DNA of 10,238 bases, from NCBI GenBank assembly GCA_900556405.1, contig USPB01000059.1:1-10238 (forward strand). Direction: 5' to 3'. Every line of letters begins with the position of its first letter. Position 1 is the stretch's first letter. The notes beneath the pieces are model-generated. The model did no database searches, was not told the DNA's origin, and saw only the letters and a list, made by a program, of their open reading frames with translations. The translations under genes were made by a program, and so were the position numbers. This document shows, piece after piece, positions 1 through 5,960 of this stretch. Origin of the DNA: an uncultured Actinomyces sp. (GTDB taxonomy: Bacteria; Actinomycetota; Actinomycetes; Actinomycetales; Actinomycetaceae).

Positions 1-69
1 CGCGATCCGAGCGGCCCGTACGCCGCCCACAGCGGCGCTCGCCTCGCAGTAGGTTTCCCACCCACAAAA
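1..69. other. Left-edge non-coding stretch or 3' tail of a plus-strand gene
   Basis: No complete gene is visible here. One plus-strand frame is open from base 2 and ends at a TAG at 50-52, reading a 16-residue tail rich in Ala, Arg and Thr. This could be the C-terminus of a gene that starts outside the window and converges on the acyl-CoA ligase, which would suit the hairpin that follows. Sixteen codons in GC-rich DNA are not enough to claim a gene, so this is only a possibility. Confidence 0.2.
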
Positions 70-126
70 GCCGTGGCCGGCTCGTCAACCCCGATACTGA
101 GCGGGGGAGTGCGAGCCGGCCACGGC
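70..126 (-). terminator. Hairpin terminator downstream of the acyl-CoA ligase
   Basis: A perfect 15-bp inverted repeat pairs GCCGTGGCCGGCTCG (70-84) with its complement (112-126), around a 27-base loop that itself holds a short CCCC/GGGG pairing. Read on the minus strand, the stem starts 31 bases after the ligase stop codon and is followed at once by CTTTTGTGGG, a short T run that fits intrinsic termination. On the plus strand the stem is followed by ATCGTTC, so termination in that direction would be weaker, although a convergent gene could share the structure. Confidence 0.75.
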
Positions 127-157
127 ATCGTTCAAGTGAGCGTCGGTCGTGCGTGCG

Positions 158-2041
158 TCAGTTCTGTACCGGGCCGCCGTAGATCTCGTCGATGACGGAT
201 GCGAGGCGGCGCGTGGCCTCGGCGCGCTTGACCTTCAGTGAGGGCGTGAGCAGGCCGTTCGCCTCCGTGAAGTCGGTGGTCAGGACCTTGATCTTGCGGA
301 TCGACTCGGCGCGCGAGACGTGCTCGTTCGCGGAGGCCACCGCCTTTTCCAGGGAGGCCAGTACCTCGACGTTCGTGGCCGCCTCGGCCACGCTCATCGG
401 GGGCAGCGAGTGTGCGGCGAGCCAATCGGGCAGCATCTCCGCGTCCAGCGTGATGAGCGCGGCGACGAAGGGGCGCTGATCGCCGACGACCAGGACCTGG
501 GAGATGAGCGGGTGGGAGCGCATCGGGTTTTCGAGGCTGGCCGGGGCGACGTTCTTGCCGCCCGCCGTCACGATGATCTCCTTCGCGCGGCCCGTGATGG
601 ACACGTAGCCGTCGCGGTCGAGGGACCCCAGGTCGCCCGTGCGGAACCAGCCGTCGTCGGTGAAGCAGGCGGCCGTGGCCTCGGGGTCGTTGTGGTAGCG
701 CTGGAAGACGCTCGAGCCCTTGAGGAGGATCTCGCCCTCGTCGCTGATCTTGAAGGACATGGGCGGCAGGGCCGGGCCCACGGTGCCGATCTTGGACAGG
801 CGGGGCGTGTTCACCGAGACCGGGCCGACTGTCTCGGTCAGGCCGTAGCCCTCCAGGACGGGGATGCCGACGCCGCGATAGAAGTGCGCGAGCCAGGTCG
901 CCAGGGGAGCGCCGCCCGACACGATGTAGTCCGCGTTGCCGCCCACCAGGCGGATGATCTGCTGGTAGACGAGCTTGTCGGCCAGGGCGTGCTGGGCCTT
1001 CAGTGACGCGCTGGGGCCTTCCTCCGTGTCGAGGGCCTGGGAGTAGGCGATCGCGACCTTGGCCGCCCAGCGGAAGATCTTGCGCTTGGGGCCGGACGCC
1101 TTCGTGTCCGCCGAGTTGTAGATCTTTTCCAGCACGCGCGGGACGACCAGGAGGTAGCTCGGGCGGAAGGACGCCAGGTCGTTGAGGAGGTTCTTGATGT
1201 TGGATGCGTGGCCGAGGACGCCGTTGCCGCTGATCTGGAAGACCTGCAGGAAGCGTGCGAACACGTGGGCGAGGGGCAGGAAGAGAAGCAGGCGCGAGTC
1301 CTTGCCCGCAGCGATCTCCGGCATCCACGAGTGGGCGTTCAGGCACAGGTTCGTGAAGTTCTCGTGGCTCAGGACCGTGCCCTTGGGCGTGCCCGTCGTG
1401 CCCGACGTGTAGACGATGGTTGCGATGTCGTCCTTCGTGAGGGCCTCGGAGCGGGCGAGGACCCGCTCGCGAGGGGTGGCCGCGCCGTCCGCGATCAGGG
1501 TCTCGATGGCCTCGGAGTCCAGGGAGAGGACGTGCGTGTTGGCGCGGCCTTCGCGTTCGGCGGCCGCGCGCACGATTTCGGCCATGGACACGGTTTCGGT
1601 GATGATGAGGGTGACGTCCGCGTCGACGAGGACGTGGGCAACCTGGTCGATGGAGCTGGTCTCGTAGATGGGCACGGGCACGAGGCCAGCCGCCCAGCAC
1701 GCGAAGTCGAGGAGCGTCCACTCGTAGCGGGTGCGGCTCATGATGGCGACCCGGTCGCCCGGCTCGAGGCCGCGCGCGATGAGGCCGGCGGCGAGCGCGT
1801 GCACCTCGTCGTAGAACTCTCGCGCCGTGATGGAGCGCCACGTGTCGCCGATGCCGATCTTGCGCAGGATGAGCGGGCGGGTGGCACCGCGCTGCACGCG
1901 TTCTTTGAGCAGGTGGGGGATCGTCGTGTGCTCATCGATGCGCACCAGGACGGGGGCGTGCCACTCGAGGGCCTCGGTGGTCGTCTGCGCCTGCGTCGTC
2001 TCGTCGTCGTTGGACGAGGCCGGGGTGTCCTTCGTCGTCAT
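158..2041 (-). CDS. fadD: Long-chain fatty acyl-CoA ligase (AMP-forming, FadD15-type)
   Basis: This 627-residue enzyme of the ANL adenylating superfamily activates fatty acids to acyl-CoA through an acyl-AMP intermediate, feeding lipid synthesis or degradation in the cytosol or at the membrane face. The phosphate-binding motif YTSGTTGTPKG is at 211-221, the A5 motif GYGLTET at 398-404, GWFRTGD at 464-470 (the Asp contacts the ribose), and the hinge region GRAKEIIVTAGGKN at 484-497. The C-terminal LTPSLKVKR (598-606) carries the expected catalytic lysine, K603. Length and the complete motif set fit bacterial long-chain ligases of about 600 residues. The ATG at 2041 is preceded by AGGGAG (2047-2052) with a 5-base gap, which supports this start. 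The first 25 residues are polar, low-complexity and Thr-rich, as is common in actinobacterial members. The exact chain-length preference cannot be read from sequence. It is separated from the toxin gene by 128 bases and is probably transcribed alone. Confidence 0.93.
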   Translation of the reverse strand: MTTKDTPASSNDDETTQAQTTTEALEWHAPVLVRIDEHTTIPHLLKERVQRGATRPLILRKIGIGDTWRSITAREFYDEVHALAAGLIARGLEPGDRVAIMSRTRYEWTLLDFACWAAGLVPVPIYETSSIDQVAHVLVDADVTLIITETVSMAEIVRAAAEREGRANTHVLSLDSEAIETLIADGAATPRERVLARSEALTKDDIATIVYTSGTTGTPKGTVLSHENFTNLCLNAHSWMPEIAAGKDSRLLLFLPLAHVFARFLQVFQISGNGVLGHASNIKNLLNDLASFRPSYLLVVPRVLEKIYNSADTKASGPKRKIFRWAAKVAIAYSQALDTEEGPSASLKAQHALADKLVYQQIIRLVGGNADYIVSGGAPLATWLAHFYRGVGIPVLEGYGLTETVGPVSVNTPRLSKIGTVGPALPPMSFKISDEGEILLKGSSVFQRYHNDPEATAACFTDDGWFRTGDLGSLDRDGYVSITGRAKEIIVTAGGKNVAPASLENPMRSHPLISQVLVVGDQRPFVAALITLDAEMLPDWLAAHSLPPMSVAEAATNVEVLASLEKAVASANEHVSRAESIRKIKVLTTDFTEANGLLTPSLKVKRAEATRRLASVIDEIYGGPVQN

Positions 2042-2046
2042 GCGTG

Positions 2047-2142
2047 CTCCCTGGTTGCTGGGCGGTCTGCGCTGCGGTTTGTTGGCCAGCGGCGCTGCTA
2101 CTGCTTCCCCTATCCTACGCGCCCCAAGCGTGGGGGAGTAAA
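2047..2142 (-). promoter_or_regulatory. Putative promoter and leader of the acyl-CoA ligase
   Basis: On the minus strand a TAGGAT -10-like hexamer (2117 down to 2112) lies about 70 bases before the ATG. A weak TTTACT (2142 down to 2137) sits 19 bases upstream of it as a possible -35, which is longer than ideal. The Shine-Dalgarno AGGGAG is at 2052-2047. The -10 fits the actinobacterial TANNNT form, but the -35 is poor. Confidence 0.35.
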
Positions 2143-2149
2143 ACCCCCA
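2131..2149 (-). terminator. Weak hairpin after the toxin gene
   Basis: TGGGGG (2131-2136) pairs with CCCCCA (2144-2149) around a 7-base loop. It begins 20 bases beyond the toxin stop codon on the minus strand. The stem is only 6 bp and no T run follows, so termination would be partial at best. It also overlaps the possible -35 region of the acyl-CoA ligase. Confidence 0.3.
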
Positions 2150-2169
2150 AACTGAGGATGCTGTTTGTG

Positions 2170-2535
2170 CTACCTGACGTCGCCGTCAAGGACCTCAAGG
2201 AACTGATAGACAGATTCAGGTAAGGTAACTCTTCCTTGCCTCGCAGACTGCACGGCGAGTATGACAACCTGATCCTCCATCACAGCGAAAACGATGCGAA
2301 GCCGCTGGCGAAAACCTATCACCCGGATTGACGGGTGAAGATCGGGACGCGCTTCACCGCGATGAGGAAACTCAGTGAGACGGGACAGAAAACCGCGTAG
2401 GGCAGAGAGGTAAGCATCGGTTGTCTGTTCTGAGCCCGTGAGGGTCAGAAGCTCGCCGCGAAAGTTGACGAGGTCGCGGTATGCAGTATCGCCAATAGCA
2501 AGGCGTCGTTGGGGTGCCACTACTTCAGTCCCCAT
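2170..2535 (-). CDS. RelE/ParE-superfamily toxin of a type II toxin-antitoxin pair
   Basis: The product is a 121-residue small basic protein. Residues from about 11 onward match the RelE/ParE pattern: an early amphipathic helix (AYRDLVNFRGELL), a central FPHRGEARP turn, then the strand-rich core SIRVIGFRQRLRIVFAVMED followed by QVVILAVQSARQG, equivalent to the 'R-x-yrIvY-v-dd-v-Il-v-hgRr' core of the family. Such toxins either cleave ribosome-bound mRNA (RelE, YoeB) or poison gyrase (ParE); the sequence does not decide which. The gene lies directly after its antitoxin and overlaps it by 16 bases, so the two are co-transcribed and probably translationally coupled. The ATG at 2535 has no clear Shine-Dalgarno sequence. 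A GTG at 2520, sharing a base with the antitoxin stop (TAGTG) and preceded by GGGGA at 8 bases, would give a 116-residue product and is a credible alternative start. Confidence 0.8.
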   Translation of the reverse strand: MGTEVVAPQRRLAIGDTAYRDLVNFRGELLTLTGSEQTTDAYLSALRGFLSRLTEFPHRGEARPDLHPSIRVIGFRQRLRIVFAVMEDQVVILAVQSARQGRVTLPESVYQFLEVLDGDVR

Positions 2536-2816
2536 GCAGCAGTCAGCTCATCGAGAGTGTGCGCAGTTTCCGGGTGCTCAAGGTAGTGTTCGAGGGCGGG
2601 TAGAGCATTCTCACGGAGCCACGTCTCGTATTCCTCGCGCTCGCGGGCTTCCCGCCGTGCTTCGAGGGCAGCGATTGCCTCTTCGTAGAAAGCGGGAGAG
2701 ACCAGAACTGCGCGGGTCTGTGCGCCGCGCGAGCGCAGCTCGACGGGTTCGACTTGGGCGGCGGCGATGTACTGAGCCTGGTTCTGGCGAAAATCGGAAA
2801 GTGTAGCTGTTGACAT
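2520..2816 (-). CDS. Phd/YefM-type antitoxin
   Basis: This 98-residue protein is the first gene of the toxin-antitoxin pair. The N-terminal half (about 1-52) fits the Phd/YefM DNA-binding and dimerisation fold: a short strand and helix (TLSDFRQNQAQYIAAA), the PVELRSRGAQTRAVLVSP segment typical of 'v-itrrG-p-avlvs', then an alpha-helix (FYEEAIAALEARRE). The C-terminal half is acidic and helical and is the likely toxin-neutralising tail. In this family the antitoxin binds its own promoter and, with the toxin, represses the operon. The start at 2816 has no Shine-Dalgarno sequence. Instead, a -10 box sits six bases before the ATG, which predicts a leaderless transcript. Composition is less GC-rich than the flanking core genes but far from the AT-rich ATPase. 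Confidence 0.82.
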   Translation of the reverse strand: MSTATLSDFRQNQAQYIAAAQVEPVELRSRGAQTRAVLVSPAFYEEAIAALEARREAREREEYETWLRENALPALEHYLEHPETAHTLDELTAAWGLK

Positions 2817-2836
2817 GTACTAATTGTACAAGTTGT
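2813..2836 (-). promoter_or_regulatory. Overlapping leaderless promoter and antitoxin operator
   Basis: On the minus strand TACAAT (2828 down to 2823) is followed by six bases and then the antitoxin ATG, so the +1 base would be the A of ATG. The -10 box lies inside an imperfect 18-bp palindrome (2819-2836, 7 of 9 pairs matching) whose core is TTGTACAA (2824-2831). A second, partial TGTACT copy lies at 2816-2821. YefM-family antitoxins are known to bind TGTACA-containing palindromes and repeats, so binding here would block the promoter. I see no convincing -35. Confidence 0.6.
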
Positions 2837-2869
2837 TAGGAGGTTGTGTGTCGTTTTGTGGTGGCATGT

Positions 2870-3253
2870 TCATGACTTCGGGCGCCAGAACGACGTGATG
2901 TCTCGCTTTTCCGCGAGTTGGTGCTGAATGAAGGCGTCGAGGAGTTCGTAGTCGAGGGGCTTGTTCCAGGGCTGGCGGGCGAACATCTTTCCGAAGTCCG
3001 TGCCTCTCTCACGCATGACCGGCTCGAAGCGGATCATGGTAGCGCGTTCGGGGACCATTGCCATGTGCTTGGAGGCTGCCGAGAACCCGATGATGTACGT
3101 CCCGTGGTGGGTGAACATCGGCTGGTTCCATGCGATGCGTAGCTCCAGCTCCGGGTAGTGCTGCGCTACCCAGTCCAATACCTCCACCATCCGCGCCCGA
3201 TTGTCGTTGTCGGGGATGGTCGCGAGGAACTCGTCGAGCGTCTTGATTGCCAT
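2870..3253 (-). CDS. DUF1801 / YdhG-like small protein
   Basis: This 127-residue protein fits the DUF1801 family, to which the proposed Bacillus frataxin-like iron chaperone YdhG belongs. Family-like features are an N-terminal helix with TLDEFLATIPD, the WVAQHYPELELRIAWNQPMF block (about 28-47), the HGTYIIGFSAASKHMAMVPE block (about 50-69), and a C-terminal helical segment ending in the conserved TSFWRPKS. The protein is soluble, with no signal peptide or membrane segment. A role in iron handling is known only for a few members, so function here is unproven. The gene stands alone: 53 bases separate it from the antitoxin, and the terminator of the next gene lies upstream. The ATG at 3253 is preceded by TAGGGT plus six bases, giving a possible leaderless start, although AGGG within that element could instead act as a Shine-Dalgarno sequence. 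Confidence 0.8.
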   Translation of the reverse strand: MAIKTLDEFLATIPDNDNRARMVEVLDWVAQHYPELELRIAWNQPMFTHHGTYIIGFSAASKHMAMVPERATMIRFEPVMRERGTDFGKMFARQPWNKPLDYELLDAFIQHQLAEKRDITSFWRPKS

Positions 3254-3265
3254 GGCTACACCCTA
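3254..3265 (-). promoter_or_regulatory. Possible leaderless promoter of the DUF1801 gene
   Basis: TAGGGT (3265 down to 3260) fits the TANNNT -10 form and lies exactly six bases before the ATG, which would put +1 on the first base of the start codon. The competing reading is that AGGG is a weak Shine-Dalgarno sequence with a 7-base spacer and the promoter lies further upstream. Confidence 0.4.
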
Positions 3266-3328
3266 AGCTGCAAACGCGCAGATCAGCCGCGCATAGCGTT
3301 GTGTCTCTCAACGCTGGAGACAAACAAA

Positions 3329-3358
3329 GGGCCGCCCGTGGTTCCCCACGGGCGGCCC
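3329..3358 (-). terminator. Hairpin terminator after the RloC-like gene
   Basis: A perfect 13-bp stem, GGGCCGCCCGTGG (3329-3341) with its complement (3346-3358), encloses a TTCC loop. On the minus strand it is followed by TTTGTTTG, a T-rich tail, and it begins 66 bases after the RloC-like stop codon. It shares almost its whole stem with the hairpin at 5913-5946. The bases between the stop codon and this stem also hold an imperfect, bulged hairpin (3368-3396) with no T run. Confidence 0.8.
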
Positions 3359-3424
3359 GAAAGCCTCGGTCTCAAGAATCTACGAAGTATTGAGCCATGT
3401 CATCCTCTAAATATGGCCGATCGA

Positions 3425-5758
3425 TCAACCATTCTGTGGTGATGTGTCCCCTGGTCGGTCGCGCATCATCATTCTGTAATGGCCAATATGTTGCCCTCCG
3501 TCGAGAGTCTCGAATACGCGTTTGAAAGCAGAAAGAAGTTTAAATGAATTCATACGGAGGATGTCGTAAATGTCTGAACCAATCGATGAGTGTGATGATG
3601 AATTGCAAAATGCGAGCAACGTTGCGGTTCCGCTATCAGTAGACTTGCTAAGTGAAGTAATCGTTCCGAGCCCCCCGATGTCAAGGAAATAGGATTCGAT
3701 GATGCGGCGCATTGTGTTTCCAAGGAGTGGGAATGCTGGAGGAGTTACGTGATCTTTGTGTGCCTTAACGACAATTTTGTTGCAGCGTCTCACCTCGGCC
3801 CACAGTTCATTGTATTCGTTGGTAATGAGGGAGCTGGCGTTAGGGCCAAGCACTGAAGAGCCCGTCTCGCCTTTCTGAATGAAGTAATAACAAGCCTTCG
3901 AATCAGATTCCTTTTCATTCAGATAGTTGAAAGCTACCTCCTTTAGGAACCTTGTATTGTGAGATGTGATGATAACTTGTTTTACGGAGCTGTTGTTATT
4001 AGGACTGGAAACTTGGTCCAATAGACGTCGAATAATGTTGGTGATGAGGAAGAAGGTTTCGGCATCGGTGGAGGCAATAGGGTCGTCGATAACTAGGAGT
4101 GTTGAGAGTAGGTTAGCAGTGGTAGAGGATCCTTTTCCATCCTTGTAATACTTCGCAATAAAGTATAGGAAAGTGAGTAATGTTCGCTCCCCTTCGGAAA
4201 GTGTTGATGTATCGATTGGGTTGTCGGTTCCATCCTTAGAGTGACGAACGAGTATATACTGTCCAGATGGAAATTCAGGGTTCGAAAATTTTGGCGTCTG
4301 CTCGGGTGTTGTTAGGCTGAAACTATTGAATCCGATATAAGCCAGAATTTGGTTGATGAATGTCATTTTTTCGCCAACCTGTGTGATTTTAGATAGTTTG
4401 TTGTCTATCTCAGTGCGGATGTGTCTAATTGCCTGCTTTATCGAATTAAGGTCAGCATCGGTTGGCGTCGTTGCGTTGATTGTGGCAAGTGCATGAAGGT
4501 AGGTGTCAAGAATGTCGCGAAATTCAACGCACGTAAGATATTCGTAGAGCGCGGTTCGAGCGATTCGAATTGCTTCAGTTCGCTTGCCTTTTCCTGCGTT
4601 AATGGCATTGTTACGGTCGGTTATCTGTGATGTTATGAGTGTTAGTTGTTCCCTGATTATCTGGAATGGATCTTCTGAGAGTTCTGTTGATAAGATTCTG
4701 TTAGATTCAATAGCCTTCTGTTCCAACTTGCTTTGAGTGTGTCTGATCTCGCTCAAAGTTTTGTTGATAATGGTGAGAGGAGTATTATATTCAATTGACT
4801 TATAATCTGGATTTGTAGTAAGGTTCGTTGTTAATGTTTCGCAATTTGTGATATAGGTTTTGATTGCGTCATTAGCTTTGGTGATCGCTTGAATGTGTGC
4901 CTCGTGTCGATTGTCAAAAACCTTCTTTAGCTCATCGATTAGCTGGTCTGTGAGTCTTTGTTGGCAGAAAGGGCATGATGAGAGGTTATCGGTCTCTACT
5001 GTTGCCAATCCGCGACGGATCCAGTCGTGTAGGTTATGTTTGTCGATAAATGCCGACATTGTGGAATCATTATTCAGGGTAATGGTGGTTTTTAGTATCG
5101 TTTCAATACTTGATAGTGTGTAGTTTGTCTCCGGGATTGATGGCATGACGATTTCGGTGGCGTCCGCTTCCGGAATGTGTTTTAATATGTCGAGTATTTT
5201 CTCAATAGTGTCATAATTTGTTGAGGATGTGGCGTTTTTTGAACTCTTGAACTGTAATAGTTTGGTAAGTAGTGTGGGATTATTTCCGGGAATTATTGGA
5301 TTTGATTTGGCGTAGAGTGAATTGTAATCTTTGAAGATTGCTGCGAGTTGCTTTCGTCTTGGCCCAATGCTTGATTGTGTAACATTGAGCAGTCTCTCTC
5401 GCTCTCTTTCAGCCTCCTTAATCTTTGTTTGCGTTTCTTCGAGTTTCTCCTCGCGTTGTTTGAGTTGCTCGGTTAGTTGGTCAATTTCATCTTTGAGTAC
5501 CGAGTTCTCTTTCCCTAGTGTAATGTGTCCTGGTGCCTGGCATTCGCGGAATGAGTCTTTAATGTAGTCGCGGTTAAATACTGCAATCTCTTGGATTTCA
5601 GTCTCTATTTCCTCTAGATTGATTGTTTGAATCTTGTTTGAGAGAGTTGTCTTTCCGGAGCCGTTTGGTCCAAAAATGAAATTGATGTTCTTCAGGCCTG
5701 TTAGCTTGGCATCAGGTGCGAAGCATGGGGTTCCGCTGAGGTCTACTTCGGTGATCAT
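3425..5758 (-). CDS. rloC: RloC-like anticodon nuclease (ABC/AAA_13-type ATPase with zinc hook)
   Basis: This 777-residue protein is a candidate tRNA anticodon nuclease for phage exclusion. The ATPase core is split as in ABC/SMC-like enzymes: Walker A GPNGSGKTT (30-38) near the N-terminus, then in the C-terminal half the signature LSEGE (520-524), Walker B LLVIDDP (554-560) with D-loop STD (563-565), and H-loop ITSH (597-600). Between the halves are coiled-coil stretches (clear at about 83-125 and 335-385) and a CPFC pair (C262, C265) resembling a Rad50/RloC zinc hook. After the ATPase core, RRIIE (684-688) and H723 give R-x3-E and a His 35 residues later. PrrC uses R320, E324 and H356 in the same order with a 32-residue gap. 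PrrC is about 400 residues and lacks the long hook insert, so RloC is the better match. The ATG at 5758 follows a strong AAAGGAGG. The gene is strikingly AT-rich for this genome, indicating recent acquisition. Other AAA_13 ATPases of unknown function remain the main alternative. Confidence 0.72.
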   Translation of the reverse strand: MITEVDLSGTPCFAPDAKLTGLKNINFIFGPNGSGKTTLSNKIQTINLEEIETEIQEIAVFNRDYIKDSFRECQAPGHITLGKENSVLKDEIDQLTEQLKQREEKLEETQTKIKEAERERERLLNVTQSSIGPRRKQLAAIFKDYNSLYAKSNPIIPGNNPTLLTKLLQFKSSKNATSSTNYDTIEKILDILKHIPEADATEIVMPSIPETNYTLSSIETILKTTITLNNDSTMSAFIDKHNLHDWIRRGLATVETDNLSSCPFCQQRLTDQLIDELKKVFDNRHEAHIQAITKANDAIKTYITNCETLTTNLTTNPDYKSIEYNTPLTIINKTLSEIRHTQSKLEQKAIESNRILSTELSEDPFQIIREQLTLITSQITDRNNAINAGKGKRTEAIRIARTALYEYLTCVEFRDILDTYLHALATINATTPTDADLNSIKQAIRHIRTEIDNKLSKITQVGEKMTFINQILAYIGFNSFSLTTPEQTPKFSNPEFPSGQYILVRHSKDGTDNPIDTSTLSEGERTLLTFLYFIAKYYKDGKGSSTTANLLSTLLVIDDPIASTDAETFFLITNIIRRLLDQVSSPNNNSSVKQVIITSHNTRFLKEVAFNYLNEKESDSKACYYFIQKGETGSSVLGPNASSLITNEYNELWAEVRRCNKIVVKAHKDHVTPPAFPLLGNTMRRIIESYFLDIGGLGTITSLSKSTDSGTATLLAFCNSSSHSSIGSDIYDILRMNSFKLLSAFKRVFETLDGGQHIGHYRMMMRDRPGDTSPQNG

Positions 5759-5850
5759 GTGCCCTCCTTTGGGTTGTGTCTTGACAGTTGCAGCCTAGCG
5801 GTGGAAGAGCTCGTCTGTGTGCGTTATGCACTTGTCTGACAAGTACAAGA
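5759..5850 (-). promoter_or_regulatory. Leader of the RloC-like gene with palindromic operator candidate
   Basis: The Shine-Dalgarno sequence AGGAGG (5768 down to 5763) lies four bases before the ATG. Further upstream is a perfect odd-length palindrome, ACTTGTC-T-GACAAGT (5830-5844); beyond one mismatched pair, two more pairs match (5827-5828 with 5846-5847). On the minus strand it is followed directly by CATAAC (5828 down to 5823), a possible -10; a TAGGCT (5797 down to 5792) is a second candidate. A repressor bound to the palindrome would overlap the spacer of the first. No regulator gene lies in the window to pair it with. Confidence 0.45.
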
Positions 5851-5912
5851 ATAAGTGTGGTGAGTCTCAGTCTCTGCGTCGCGCGGTGCGGTTGCGAAAT
5901 AGGTATGCACAA

Positions 5913-5946
5913 GGGGGCCGCCCGTGGTGTTCCACGGGCGGCCCCC
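5913..5946 (-). terminator. Hairpin terminator after valS
   Basis: A perfect 15-bp stem, GGGGGCCGCCCGTGG (5913-5927) with its complement (5932-5946), encloses a TGTT loop and begins 14 bases after the valS stop codon on the minus strand. The downstream minus-strand bases, TTGTGCATACC, are only mildly T-rich, as is common in high-GC genomes. Confidence 0.75.
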
Positions 5947-5960
5947 CAGCAGCCTAGCGA

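Noticed and set aside
132..1841. Minus-strand frame of 569 codons overlapping the acyl-CoA ligase
   Set aside because: Arg/Pro/His-rich composition typical of an out-of-frame reading of GC-rich DNA; the overlapping frame has every adenylating-enzyme motif.
1208..2155. Plus-strand open frame of 315 codons opposite the ligase
   Set aside because: Antisense shadow with no family-like blocks and no ribosome-binding site.
3368..3396. Imperfect hairpin GGTCTCAA / TTGAGCC, considered as a tRNA remnant or att site
   Set aside because: The stem needs a bulge, there is no T-arm consensus, and no matching copy lies at the other end of the AT-rich block.
3419..3426. GATCGATC palindrome at the end of the RloC-like gene
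   Set aside because: An 8-base palindrome is expected by chance and overlaps the stop codon; no partner site or regulatory context.
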